Shown in pieces: positions 36,437 to 45,770 of a stretch of 64,000 nt of DNA. The notes beneath the pieces were generated by a model that was not told the DNA's origin, made no database searches, and worked only from the letters and a program-made list of their open reading frames with translations. A program made the translations under genes and the position numbers. Position 1 is the stretch's first letter. Every line of letters starts with the position of its first letter. Source of the DNA: Methanothrix sp. GTDB taxonomy: Archaea > Halobacteriota > Methanosarcinia > Methanotrichales > Methanotrichaceae. The stretch covers positions 1 to 64,000 of the forward strand of contig WOYM01000116.1 in assembly GCA_011620785.1 (NCBI GenBank). The letters run 5' to 3'.

Positions 36437-37537
36437 ATGAGAGATTTTATTTCCATAGCCAAGCCCACAGTGGGGGAAGAAGAGATAGAGGCGGTGGGAG
36501 AGGTGCTGAGGAGCGGCATGCTCACTCAGGGCGAAAAGGTCAAGAATTTCGAAGAGGAGTTCAGCGAGTATTTGGGTGTAGGACATTCTATTGCCGTCAG
36601 CAACGGCACTGTGGCCCTGGACCTGGCCCTGAAAGGATTGGGCCTCGAGCCGGGAGACGAGGTCATCTCACCGGCATTCACCTTTATTGCTACCGCCAAT
36701 ACCGTTCTCTACCAGGGCTCGGTGCCCGTCTTCGCTGACGTGGATCCCAGGACGTTCAATATCGATCCAGACGACCTCTCAGAGAAGATCACCCCTCGTA
36801 CTCGAGCGGTGATCGGGGTTCACCTCTACGGCCAGCCATTCGATGCCAAGGCTGTTAGCCAGATCTGCGAGGATCATAACATTGCCCTGGTGGAGGATTG
36901 CGCTCAGGCCCACGGTGCGATGATCAGGGGGAGGATGGCGGGCTCATTCGGAACCGGCTGTTTCTCCTTCTATCCTACAAAGAACATGACCACCGGTGAG
37001 GGAGGCATGATCACCACCAACGATGACGCCCTGGCCGATCGCCTGCGACTGCTCCGAAACCACGGTGACACCGGAAAGTACAACCACATATCAATAGGCT
37101 ACAACTACCGGATGACGAACATCCAGGGTGCCATAGGCTCGGGCCAGCTCAAGCGGCTGGAGGGATTCATCGCCAAGAGGATCGAGAATGCCGATACCTT
37201 GAATAAAACGATCAAGATCGATGGGCTGACAGTTCCCTTCCGGATGGCGGATGTACGTCATGTCTACAATCAGTATGTCCTGCGGGTGGAGGATGACTTC
37301 CCCGTCTCCAGAGAGAAGCTGATGGAGTACCTCAATGCCAATGGCATCGCCACCGCAGTACATTATCCCAAAGCGGTCTATGAGCAGCCCATCTACCAAA
37401 AGCTGGGTTATGGCCGGGATAGGTGTCCGGTATCAGAGGACGTATCCCGCCGGGTGATGAGCCTTCCTGTGCATCCCTCATTGAGCGCCTCTGACCTCCA
37501 GCATATCGCCCAGACCATAAATTGCTTCGAGGACTGA
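36437..37537 (+). CDS. wbpE: DegT/DnrJ/EryC1 sugar aminotransferase (WbpE-like)
   Basis: PLP aminotransferase acting on nucleotide-linked ketosugars, 366 aa. GMLTQGEKVKNFEEEFSEYL, the cofactor Asp in VEDCAQAHGA and the Schiff-base Lys in FYPTKNMTTGEGG are intact. AAGGAG precedes ATG 36437. Next to it lie an oxidoreductase, an acetyltransferase, a dehydrogenase and an epimerase matching WbpB, D, A and I, so the likely reaction is amination of the UDP-3-keto-GlcNAc uronate. Confidence 0.88.
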   Translation: MRDFISIAKPTVGEEEIEAVGEVLRSGMLTQGEKVKNFEEEFSEYLGVGHSIAVSNGTVALDLALKGLGLEPGDEVISPAFTFIATANTVLYQGSVPVFADVDPRTFNIDPDDLSEKITPRTRAVIGVHLYGQPFDAKAVSQICEDHNIALVEDCAQAHGAMIRGRMAGSFGTGCFSFYPTKNMTTGEGGMITTNDDALADRLRLLRNHGDTGKYNHISIGYNYRMTNIQGAIGSGQLKRLEGFIAKRIENADTLNKTIKIDGLTVPFRMADVRHVYNQYVLRVEDDFPVSREKLMEYLNANGIATAVHYPKAVYEQPIYQKLGYGRDRCPVSEDVSRRVMSLPVHPSLSASDLQHIAQTINCFED

Positions 37538-37539
37538 AC

Positions 37540-38502
37540 ATGGACGTTGGAGTTATTGGCGTCGGGGCCATGGGAAAGAACCATGTGCGTGTCTACTCGG
37601 AGCTGAAAGGGGTAGATACAGTCTACGTCTACGATCCCATATCTGAAAATGCTCAGCGTGCCAGTGAGTTCGCCACCATCTGCTCAAGCCCCGAGGAGCT
37701 GCTGGCACGGGCAGAGGCGGTAAGCGTATGCGTTCCCACTCGATACCACTTCGATACGGCCAGTAAGGTCATAAAAGCAGGGGTAAACTGCCTGATCGAG
37801 AAGCCCATCACAATGACTGTCCAGGAGGCAGAGCGTCTCTTGGGGCTGATCGAGAAGACCGATCTTGTCGTGGGGGTGGGCCATATAGAGAGGTTCAACC
37901 CCATTGTGGAGGAGATCAAGAAGATCGCCGAGCGACCGGACTACGTCTCCATCAAGAGACATAACCCCACATCCAACCGCATAACCGATGCCTCAGTGGT
38001 CGAGGACCTCATGATCCATGATATAGACATAGTCTTCAATGTCCTCTTCAAAGGGGAGGAGGACTACCAGATCTTCAGCGCCGGCAGCCGCAACGTCTGC
38101 GAGACGATGGCGGTCTTCTCCGAATCCGTGGTCTCCATCTCCGCCAGCCGCCTGTCCTCCAAGAAGTTTCGCACCTTCTATGTGGAGGCAGAGGAGTTCA
38201 CCACCGAGGGCGACTTCATGACCCAGGAGGTATACGTCTACCGAAAACCAGGAAAATACCGGGTAGAGGACGAGAGGTATCTGCAGGAGAACATCATCGA
38301 GAAGGTCCTGGTTAACAAGGTAGAGCCCCTCAAGGTGGAACTGAAGACGTTCCTGGACTGCGTCAAGCAGAATAAGAGCTTCCCGGTCACTCCAGGAGAG
38401 GGCAAAAAGAACCTGGAGATCTGCGAGAGGATCAAATCGGGAGTCAACTACCGCGTCCTGAAGGGCACGGCTTGCCTCTACGCAAAAAGTCGCGAGGCGT
38501 AA
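37540..38502 (+). CDS. wbpB: Gfo/Idh/MocA oxidoreductase (WbpB-like) with IS-derived C-terminus
   Basis: NAD(P)-dependent sugar 3-dehydrogenase family, 320 aa. VGVIGVGAMGKNHVRVYSEL is the Rossmann loop and EKPITMTVQEAERLL carries the conserved EKP; HDIDIVFNV holds the catalytic-region His/Asp. It follows wbpE by 2 bp with GAGGA before its ATG. The last 20 or so codons (VNYRVLKGTACLYAKSREA) are encoded by an IS200/IS605-like end hairpin, so the original C-terminus was probably replaced. Activity may still be intact because the lost part is terminal. Confidence 0.87.
   Translation: MDVGVIGVGAMGKNHVRVYSELKGVDTVYVYDPISENAQRASEFATICSSPEELLARAEAVSVCVPTRYHFDTASKVIKAGVNCLIEKPITMTVQEAERLLGLIEKTDLVVGVGHIERFNPIVEEIKKIAERPDYVSIKRHNPTSNRITDASVVEDLMIHDIDIVFNVLFKGEEDYQIFSAGSRNVCETMAVFSESVVSISASRLSSKKFRTFYVEAEEFTTEGDFMTQEVYVYRKPGKYRVEDERYLQENIIEKVLVNKVEPLKVELKTFLDCVKQNKSFPVTPGEGKKNLEICERIKSGVNYRVLKGTACLYAKSREA
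38442..38470 (+). repeat. IS200/IS605-like end hairpin inside the wbpB 3' end
   Basis: GTCAACTA followed by CCGCGTCC-TGAA-GGGCACGG (one C/A mismatch in the stem) matches the units at 31331 and 45771 in sequence and layout. Here it is translated as part of the wbpB-like protein. The following 38503-38705 gap holds no gene but has a small CCTCG/CGAGG hairpin. Confidence 0.6.
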
Positions 38503-38705
38503 GGGTGGCTGACTCTTCATGCTGACTACACTGTGGCACATATATCTCATATGCCTCCGATACCGTGTCCCTGTATTTGCTTGTACGAGTCAGTTAAGCT
38601 GTTGTCTGTTCCTCGTCAAAACGAGGGGAATATCAAATGGTCTGACTCTAGCAATGGACATCAGGAGATGGATTTGTGAGCATAAATAACTTACAGGAGA
38701 TCGGA

Positions 38706-39323
38706 ATGACAAAATCCCAGGACAATTCTATAGGCAATTCTCAGGATGAGTCCCAGGCCTATTATGCTCATCCCACGGCCATTGTGGAGAGCGAATCCAT
38801 CGGCGAGGGAACGAAGATCTGGCACTTTGCTCACGTGCGCCGGAGCTCTAAAATCGGTAAGGGCTGCAACATCGGTAAGAGCGTCTACATAGACATCGGG
38901 GCAGAGGTGGGAGACAATGTGAAGATCCAGAACTTCGTCTCCGTCTACAAGGGGGTTAAGATCGAGGACGATGTCTTCGTGGGCCCATCGGCTACATTCA
39001 CCAATGACCTCTATCCCCGCGCCTTTATCTGGGACGAGGAGCACGTCTCGGCTACCAGGATCTGCCGGGGGTCGAGCATAGGGGCCAATGCCACCATTGT
39101 ATGCGGAATAACAGTAGGCGATTATGCCATGATCGGAGCGGGAAGCGTGGTGACAGAGGACGTGCCATCCCATGCCCTGATCCTGGGAAATCCGGGCCGA
39201 CAGAGGGGTTGGGTCTGCCGCTGCGGCCGTCGTCTGAATACGGTTTTGCATGATGACGGCAGCAAGACTGTGTATAGATGTTCATCCTGCGGAATGGATG
39301 TCGAGATCGTAAAGAAGGCATAA
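38706..39323 (+). CDS. wbpD: hexapeptide-repeat N-acetyltransferase (WbpD-like)
   Basis: A 205-aa left-handed beta-helix acetyltransferase: AHPTAIVESESIGEGTKIWH opens it, then hexapeptide turns and FVGPSATFTNDLYPRA, a hallmark of UDP-2-acetamido-3-amino-glucuronate N-acetyltransferases. The C-terminal 35 residues form a zinc ribbon (CRCG and CSSCG). AGGAG sits properly before ATG 38706; GTG 38676 is the alternative. It would acetylate the amine introduced by the WbpE-like enzyme. Confidence 0.88.
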   Translation: MTKSQDNSIGNSQDESQAYYAHPTAIVESESIGEGTKIWHFAHVRRSSKIGKGCNIGKSVYIDIGAEVGDNVKIQNFVSVYKGVKIEDDVFVGPSATFTNDLYPRAFIWDEEHVSATRICRGSSIGANATIVCGITVGDYAMIGAGSVVTEDVPSHALILGNPGRQRGWVCRCGRRLNTVLHDDGSKTVYRCSSCGMDVEIVKKA

Positions 39324-39376
39324 CGAAGACATAAAAAGGCATAGAAGGGGAGAAGGGCAGGAGAAGGAGAAGAACT

Positions 39377-40573
39377 ATGGAATTGTCCGATAATAAAGCG
39401 AAGATCGCGGTCGTCGGCCTTGGCAATGCCGGCCTGCCGCTGGCTGCGGTCATTGCCGACAGAGGAATTGCTGTTTTGGGTGTGGACATAAATGAGGAGC
39501 GCTGCCGGCTTATAAACCAGGGAACCAATCCCATCCCCGAGGAAGAGGGTTTGGAGGAGCTGATAATTCGGCACGGAGGGAAGAATCTCATTGCCACACC
39601 ACGCTTCGAGGATGCGAGAGACTGCTCAAGTTTCATAGTGATTGTGCCCCTATTCGTGGACCAGAGCAATAATCCTGATTTTTCGATTATGGAGAAGGCT
39701 CTGCTCTCTTTAGGCCGGATACTGAAGAAGAGGGATCTGGTGGTCCTGGAGACCACCTTCCCTCCCGGGACGACATCGGGTAGGGTCAAAAAGCTGCTGT
39801 GCGAGACCAGCGGTCTTAAGGATGGCGAGTTCTTCCTGGCCTACTCCCCGGAGAGGATAATGACCGGATATAGCATAAGCCGGCTGAGGGAGTTTCCCAA
39901 GGTGATCGGGGGCACTGATGAGGAGAGCGGCCTGGCAGCATATCAGCTCTACCGGCAGTTCATCTCCAACCTCCATCTGGTCTCATCGGCCAGTGTGGCG
40001 GAGATGATCAAGGTGATGGAGGGCTGCTACAGGGATGTGAACATCGCCCTGGCCAATGAGCTTTATAAGATCTGTCAGGATCTGGGAATCGACTTTTTCG
40101 AGGCGAGAGAGAAGGCTTGCCATCAGTTCTGCCATATCCACCTGCCTTCCACCGGGGTGGGAGGGCACTGCATTCCCGTCTACCCCTGGTTTTTGATCAA
40201 AGAGATGGAAAAACGAGAAAAATTCGATAAATGCCGCCTTCTTCATACCTCACGCATCATCAATGATGAGATGATCCAGTACTGGGCGGAGAGGATATTG
40301 CTGGAGTGCATGAAGATCAACAAACCGCTCTGTGAAATCAAGATCTGCATCAAGGGCATAACATTCCGAGCGGGAGTGCGAGAATTCTATCACAGCAGAA
40401 ACCTGGCACTGGCAAGGCTTCTCTCTGATAAAGGCCTGGACGTCTATGTGGCAGATCCACTGCTGAACAATGATGAGGTGGCCGCCAAGGGCTTCAGAAG
40501 CATCAAGCCCAAAGAGGCCGACCTGGTATTCGATCCCTTCCAGCTGAGCTTCGAATCTAGTAAAGCGCTCTAG
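39377..40573 (+). CDS. wbpA: UDP-N-acetylhexosamine 6-dehydrogenase (WbpA/WecC-like)
   Basis: UDP-sugar dehydrogenase making a uronic acid by two-step NAD oxidation, 398 aa. The Rossmann start KIAVVGLGNAGLPLAAVIAD, the ETTFPPGTTSGRVKKLL segment, AYSPERIMTG and the catalytic Cys in GVGGHCIPVYPW are all present. The sequence does not decide between UDP-GlcNAc and UDP-ManNAc as substrate; the neighbouring B, D and E homologues favour the Wbp route starting from UDP-GlcNAc. Confidence 0.9.
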   Translation: MELSDNKAKIAVVGLGNAGLPLAAVIADRGIAVLGVDINEERCRLINQGTNPIPEEEGLEELIIRHGGKNLIATPRFEDARDCSSFIVIVPLFVDQSNNPDFSIMEKALLSLGRILKKRDLVVLETTFPPGTTSGRVKKLLCETSGLKDGEFFLAYSPERIMTGYSISRLREFPKVIGGTDEESGLAAYQLYRQFISNLHLVSSASVAEMIKVMEGCYRDVNIALANELYKICQDLGIDFFEAREKACHQFCHIHLPSTGVGGHCIPVYPWFLIKEMEKREKFDKCRLLHTSRIINDEMIQYWAERILLECMKINKPLCEIKICIKGITFRAGVREFYHSRNLALARLLSDKGLDVYVADPLLNNDEVAAKGFRSIKPKEADLVFDPFQLSFESSKAL

Positions 40574-40585
40574 GGACTTGATCGC

Positions 40586-41662
40586 ATGAAGATAGCAACC
40601 ATTGTCGGCGCCCGGCCCAACTTCATCAAGCTGGCTCCGGTATCAAAGGAGATAAGAAAGCGAAACCTCAAGGAGGTCATAGTCCATACCGGCCAGCATT
40701 ATAACTATGAGATGGACAGGATATTCTTCGATCAGATGGGGATAGCTGCTCCAGACTATCACCTGGGCATAGGCTCTGGCAGCCATGGATTTCAGACCGG
40801 AGAGATGCTCAAGAAAACGGAAGAGGTCCTGCAAAAGGAGATGCCGGATGCGGTTATAGTATTTGGAGACACCAACTCCACACTAGCCGGTGGGCTGGCG
40901 GCGGCAAAGATGCATATCAAGTGTGCTCATATCGAGGCCGGACTGAGGTCGTTTGATAAGAGGATGCCCGAAGAGATCAACCGGGTGCTGGTGGACCATT
41001 GCTCTGATCTCCTCCTCTGTCCGACCAGGACTGCGATCGATAACCTGAAAAGAGAAGGGATTGTCCAGAACGTCCATCTGACGGGAGATGTGATGGTGGA
41101 CGCGCAAAAGGATTGCGAGAGGATTGCCGAGAGCGAATCTCATATCCTTGAGGCTCTGGGGCTCAAGCCCAGGGGCTACTATCTGGCAACTGTTCACCGG
41201 GCATCCAACACAGATGATCCGGAAAACCTCAGGGCGATTGCTCTGGCCCTCCAGGATCTGGATGATGTGGTCTTTCCCTGCCATCCTCGAGCGGAGAAGT
41301 ACCTGAAGAAGTTTGGCCTGTGGGAGGATCTGGAAAAAAAGATCAGGATGATAAAGCCAGTAGGATACCTTGATATGCTTCTTTTAGAGAAGAACGCCAA
41401 AAAGATCGTCACCGACTCGGGTGGGGTGCAAAAGGAGGCATATCTCTTGGGCATTCCCTGCATAACCCTTAGGGACACGACGGAATGGATAGAGACGGTA
41501 AACGACGGCTGGAACGTCCTCGTCCGGCCGGGGGAGGATATCGCTTCTGCGATCAGAGATTTCCGGCCGAGGCATGAGCGCCAGGATGTATTCGGAAAGG
41601 GCAGGGCGAGCGCTATGATCGTGGATCTGATCGAGAAGCTGGTAGGGTCAGGTGGATCTTGA
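40586..41662 (+). CDS. wecB: UDP-N-acetylglucosamine 2-epimerase, non-hydrolysing (WecB/WbpI-like)
   Basis: A 358-aa GT-B-fold epimerase. IVGARPNFIKLAPV, VHTGQHYNYEMDRIFF, HIEAGLRSFDKRMPEEINR, TVHRASNTDDPENL and TDSGGVQKEAYLLGIPCITLRDTTEW are the full family set. In the Wbp pathway the homologue WbpI epimerises the diacetamido-glucuronate to the manno form; WecB does so on UDP-GlcNAc. It follows wbpA by 12 bp and overlaps the next glycosyltransferase. Confidence 0.93.
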   Translation: MKIATIVGARPNFIKLAPVSKEIRKRNLKEVIVHTGQHYNYEMDRIFFDQMGIAAPDYHLGIGSGSHGFQTGEMLKKTEEVLQKEMPDAVIVFGDTNSTLAGGLAAAKMHIKCAHIEAGLRSFDKRMPEEINRVLVDHCSDLLLCPTRTAIDNLKREGIVQNVHLTGDVMVDAQKDCERIAESESHILEALGLKPRGYYLATVHRASNTDDPENLRAIALALQDLDDVVFPCHPRAEKYLKKFGLWEDLEKKIRMIKPVGYLDMLLLEKNAKKIVTDSGGVQKEAYLLGIPCITLRDTTEWIETVNDGWNVLVRPGEDIASAIRDFRPRHERQDVFGKGRASAMIVDLIEKLVGSGGS

Positions 41663-42654
41663 AGATACTCCTTTTAGCCAATCAGCCGGAGAGGACCACC
41701 AGGCTCAGGATGTTCAGGGGCACTCTCCAGTCCCAGGGGCATGATGTGATCGTTCCCAGCTTCGGCACTAGAGACTGGATCCGCATTGCCAGGCAGGCGA
41801 AGAGGATGGCACTGGACCATAAGCCGGATGTGGTTCATATCTTCAATGTCCCTGATGTGATCTATCACGGTTTTGCCGGGCTGCGGGGAAGGGGCTATAA
41901 AAAGCTGATCTACGACTATCGCTCCCCCTGGGGGGTTGAGTTCGCTCAGACCTTTCTAGCTCCTGGGAAGGCATTTGCCGAACGCTTCGAAAGGGAGCTG
42001 GCAGAAGCTGCGGACGTCATCACCACCGTCAATGAGCCGCTTGAAAAGAAGGTGAAAGAATATGCCCCTCAAAAGAAGGTCTATATCGTTCCCAACTATC
42101 CGCAGCGCTCTTTCTGCCAGAAGGTTGATGAATTCGACACGGGAGAATATGCTGTCCAGCCGGGAAAAGGGCCGATAATATTCATCGGCAGGGTATGCAC
42201 CCAGGAGGGAATCGGAAAACTGCTGGAGCTTGCCCGGGCAATTCCGGAGAGGGAGTTTTGGATTGTGGGCGGCGGTCCTTTTGCCCGCTATTATCTGTGG
42301 AGAAAGCCCGCAAACGTCAGGAATCTGGGCTGGCAGCCGCATGATAAGGTGGCTGCACTGCTCGGCAAAGCCAGCTTATGCCTGATTCCCCGGGAGGAGA
42401 ATGCCCTTACCCCCTACTCTACGGACAAAAGCGTCTGGAAGCTCAATGAGTATCTGGCTTTGGGCAAGGTGGTGGTGGCATCGGGGGTGACCATGATCGA
42501 GAAGAGAAAAAACCTGGTGATTGTGCCCTCCCGGGATCTGGAGAGAGCAGTGAGAGACAACCTGCTGCGAGAGCCTGAGCCGATGGGCCGGGAGGATTAT
42601 AGGTTCTGGGACATGAACGATCGGGTCATTCAGGAGGTCTATGAGAGCCTGTGA
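41659..42654 (+). CDS. GT4-like glycosyltransferase
   Basis: A 331-aa GT-B protein. The N-terminal domain has MKILLLANQPERTTRLRMFR and HKPDVVHIFNVPD; the C-terminal donor domain has IIFIGRVCTQEGIGKLLELA, then YSTDKSVWKLNEYLALGKVVVAS, where the E of the usual EX7E appears. The start is TTG overlapping the wecB stop (TCTTGA). It probably adds the sugar made by the preceding enzymes to a lipid-linked glycan; donor and acceptor are unknown. Confidence 0.82.
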   Translation: MKILLLANQPERTTRLRMFRGTLQSQGHDVIVPSFGTRDWIRIARQAKRMALDHKPDVVHIFNVPDVIYHGFAGLRGRGYKKLIYDYRSPWGVEFAQTFLAPGKAFAERFERELAEAADVITTVNEPLEKKVKEYAPQKKVYIVPNYPQRSFCQKVDEFDTGEYAVQPGKGPIIFIGRVCTQEGIGKLLELARAIPEREFWIVGGGPFARYYLWRKPANVRNLGWQPHDKVAALLGKASLCLIPREENALTPYSTDKSVWKLNEYLALGKVVVASGVTMIEKRKNLVIVPSRDLERAVRDNLLREPEPMGREDYRFWDMNDRVIQEVYESL

Positions 42655-42696
42655 GCGCTCACGGGCTCAAGTGCCTTTGATGCTCTCTAAGTTAGT

Positions 42697-44502
42697 TTAC
42701 TCCACCGTCACGCACTTGGCCAGGTTTCTGGGCTTATCGATAGGCAGTCCCAGTTTATTGGCAGTATAATAGGCCAGGAGCTGCACTGCCACGGTGCATA
42801 GCACTGCGGAGTAGATGGGCCTGGTCTCGGGAAGCTCTATCACCTTGCTTGCCACCTTGGCGATGTCAGGGTCTCCCTCCGTGGCCAGGGCGATGACCTC
42901 AGCCCCTCTGGCTCTCACCTCTTTGATATTGGACTGAATCTTCTTGCCGCAGGTGGCCAGGGCCACCACCGGAGTCTTCTCGGTGATCAGGGCCAAGGGC
43001 CCATGCTTGAGCTCCCCACCGGCATAACCCTCGGAGGGGATGTAGGCGATCTCCTTCATCTTCAAAGCGCCCTCCAGGGATATGGGATAGAGGTAGTCTC
43101 GGCCTATGAAAAAGTAGCAGCCTGCCCCCGCAAACATCTCGGCGATCTTCCTGATCTCCTCTCTTTTCTCCAGGACCCTCTGCACCAGTCCTGGCAGCTT
43201 GGTGAGCTCGATTAACATCTTTCTCGCCTGATCTGGGGTCAGATGGCCTCGAGCACGACCCAAGCGGATGGCAAGGAGGATGACGGCCACCATCTGAGAG
43301 GTGAAGGTCTTGGTGGCGGCAACGCCGATCTCCGGTCCGCAGCGGGTGAATATGGTCCCGTCCACAAGCTCTGTCACCGTCGAGCCTACGACATTGGTTA
43401 TGGCCAGGCTCCGCCCGCCGCAGGTCTTGGCCTTCTTCAAGGCAAGAAGGGTATCAGCGGTCTCACCGGACTGGGTTATCCCCAGGAGCAGCGTTCTGGG
43501 TCGCAACTGCAGACTGAGGAACTCCGAGGCCACCTCCACATCCACCGGCAGGCCGGCAGCGCGAACGAAGAGGTTTCTGGCCAGCATACCGGCGTGGTAT
43601 GAGGTGCCGCAGGCGATGATGGTCACCCTCTCCAGCGACATTATCTCCTCCTCGCTTATGCCCAAGGAAAGCCTCACATCCCCATCTATTTCTGATATCC
43701 TGCCGGCGATGGTCTCCCTGATGGCTCTGGGCTGCTCATGAATCTCCTTGAGCATGAAATGGGGATAGCCGCCCTTCTCAGCCGCATCCGCATCCCAGGT
43801 TATGCGCTCGACCTCCGACTCCAAAGGCGCGCCGCTGCAATCCATAACCTCTATCCTGTCCGCATAGATACGGGCAATATTGCCGTCCTTCAGGCGGATG
43901 ACGTCTTTTGTATAAGGAAGAAGGGCGGGTATATCGGATGCCACAAAAACGGAAGAGCTGCCTTTGCCTATAACCAGGGGACTCTCATATCTCGCGCAGA
44001 CGATGTAAGGCGAGCTGGCAGCCATCACTGCTATGGCATAGGAGCCCTCCACCTTCTCCAGGGCTTTTAGGGTGGCTGCACATAGATCCCCCTTATAGTA
44101 GAAGTGGATGAGATGAGCCAGCACCTCGCTATCCGTCTCGGACTGGAACTCATATCCCATCTCGGTGAGGAGCTCTCTCAGATCCAGGTAGTTCTCAATG
44201 ATCCCGTTATGGACTATAGCGATCTCCCCGGATGTGTGGGGATGGGCGTTTATGTCGCTGGGCCGGCCGTGAGTAGCCCAGCGGGTATGGCCTATTCCCA
44301 TGCCCTCTCCCGGGCTTCCCATGCTCTTGTAGGTCTTCTCCAGGTCCGCTATCCGCCCGGATGACTTCAGCACCTCGACTGATCCCTGAGATATAACGGC
44401 CACTCCCGCAGAGTCGTAACCTCTGTACTCCAGCCTCTTCAGGGTATCAAATAATATGGGTCCAGCCTTATCATCCCCGATATACGCCACAATGCCGCAC
44501 AT
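42697..44502 (-). CDS. glmS: glutamine-fructose-6-phosphate aminotransferase (isomerising)
   Basis: Makes glucosamine 6-phosphate from fructose 6-phosphate and glutamine, the first step to UDP-GlcNAc. The N-terminal Cys2 glutaminase (MCGIVAYIGDDKAG, RLEYRGYDSAGVAV) is followed by two SIS domains (GCGTSYHAG-like ACGTSYHAG, GITQSGETADTL) and the C-terminal KPRNLAKCVTVE. At 601 aa it is full length. Its ATG overlaps the upstream glmU stop (TAATG). GlmM is not in the window. Confidence 0.96.
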   Translation of the reverse strand: MCGIVAYIGDDKAGPILFDTLKRLEYRGYDSAGVAVISQGSVEVLKSSGRIADLEKTYKSMGSPGEGMGIGHTRWATHGRPSDINAHPHTSGEIAIVHNGIIENYLDLRELLTEMGYEFQSETDSEVLAHLIHFYYKGDLCAATLKALEKVEGSYAIAVMAASSPYIVCARYESPLVIGKGSSSVFVASDIPALLPYTKDVIRLKDGNIARIYADRIEVMDCSGAPLESEVERITWDADAAEKGGYPHFMLKEIHEQPRAIRETIAGRISEIDGDVRLSLGISEEEIMSLERVTIIACGTSYHAGMLARNLFVRAAGLPVDVEVASEFLSLQLRPRTLLLGITQSGETADTLLALKKAKTCGGRSLAITNVVGSTVTELVDGTIFTRCGPEIGVAATKTFTSQMVAVILLAIRLGRARGHLTPDQARKMLIELTKLPGLVQRVLEKREEIRKIAEMFAGAGCYFFIGRDYLYPISLEGALKMKEIAYIPSEGYAGGELKHGPLALITEKTPVVALATCGKKIQSNIKEVRARGAEVIALATEGDPDIAKVASKVIELPETRPIYSAVLCTVAVQLLAYYTANKLGLPIDKPRNLAKCVTVE

Positions 44503-45710
44503 TAGCAGATCACCCTGCTATCCCTATTGATCGTGCCGCGGATTGCTGCCCCAGAGCTTATGCTCGCTTTAGTGCCCACCACCGTACCCGGGCTTGCCAG
44601 GACCCTGGATCCGACGGATACATCGTCGGCAAGGATGGCGCCGAACTCCGCTCTCTGGAAGATCCCTTCAATCTCCACCACGCAGGAACCTGTCTCAACC
44701 ACCACCTGATCTTTAAGAGTGCAGCTTGCCCCGATTACCGAGTCGGAGATTATGCACCCCGATCCGATCCTGGCGTCATTCATCAATATGCTGTTTCTGA
44801 CCTCGGAATGCGGACCGATCCGGGCCGAATCGCCGACAGAAGTGGAGGGGAGGATGACGGCATTAGGGCCAATATCGCAGTCCTCTCCGATGGAGACCGG
44901 ACCGACCAGATAGGACCCTGAACGAATAATACTTCCCTCGCCCAAATGGACTGGACCCTTGATCATCGCTCCTTCCTCCACATCGCCCATGATCTTTGGC
45001 TCATCCATTCCTAAAGCCAGGCTATTGGCATTGAGAAGATCCCAGGCAAATATGGCGTCCGCCCAAATTCCTTTGGTTATGAGGGGAAAGATTTGGGTCC
45101 CTTCTTTGATCATCTGCATGATGGTTTCAGGAAGCTCATAGGAGCCCCGCTCCGATATGGGGGCCTGCTTGAGGGCGTCAAAGACATCGGGGCTGAATTT
45201 ATAGGAGCCTGTATTCAAAATCCCCGAGCAAGGCCGCCCTGGTTTCTCTATTATCTCTGTTACCAATCCGTTGTCAACGATCAGGACTCCATAGTCGCCG
45301 GTATGGCGGCGGAGGGCCGCCAGGATCACATTCTCTCCTTGGGCCGAGACGAGCTCGTTCACTGCCCTTTTATCTATGAGGTTGTCTCCATTTACCACCA
45401 GGAACTCCTCGTCAACATACTGCTCGGCCTTGAGCAGGGCATGAGCAGTACCCAAGAGCTCATTCTGCTCGATGTAGGTGATGGCAACATCAAAGTCTAT
45501 TCCATCCTCAAAGTAGTCCATCACCCTCTCTTTCTGGTATCCGACCACCACATAGATGTCCTCGATTCCGTTTGCAGCCAGAGCGCGAATGACGTACTCC
45601 ATAAAAGGCCGGTTGCCCACGGGAAGCATGACCTTGGATCGGGTCTGGGTAAGCGGTCTGCATCTGCGGCCTTCTCCTGCCGCCAATATCACTCCCTTCA
45701 AATCTATCAC
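44502..45710 (-). CDS. glmU: GlmU-like bifunctional nucleotidylyltransferase/acetyltransferase, second copy
   Basis: A 402-aa paralogue of the enzyme at 35.2 kb. LAAGEGRRCRPLTQTRSKVML and VVNGDNLIDKRAV mark the nucleotidyltransferase; EGAMIKGPVHLGEGSIIRSG begins the beta-helix. It is one base from glmS, so the pair likely supplies UDP-GlcNAc or glucosamine 1-phosphate acetylation and uridylylation. Translation starts at GTG 45710. Domain order matches archaeal GlmU, where the two activities are arranged as in bacteria. Confidence 0.87.
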   Translation of the reverse strand: MIDLKGVILAAGEGRRCRPLTQTRSKVMLPVGNRPFMEYVIRALAANGIEDIYVVVGYQKERVMDYFEDGIDFDVAITYIEQNELLGTAHALLKAEQYVDEEFLVVNGDNLIDKRAVNELVSAQGENVILAALRRHTGDYGVLIVDNGLVTEIIEKPGRPCSGILNTGSYKFSPDVFDALKQAPISERGSYELPETIMQMIKEGTQIFPLITKGIWADAIFAWDLLNANSLALGMDEPKIMGDVEEGAMIKGPVHLGEGSIIRSGSYLVGPVSIGEDCDIGPNAVILPSTSVGDSARIGPHSEVRNSILMNDARIGSGCIISDSVIGASCTLKDQVVVETGSCVVEIEGIFQRAEFGAILADDVSVGSRVLASPGTVVGTKASISSGAAIRGTINRDSRVIC

Positions 45711-45770
45711 AGCCAGAATGCTAAATGGATACGCTCATATCTTGCTCTAGATCTTTTCGGTCAATTGTAC

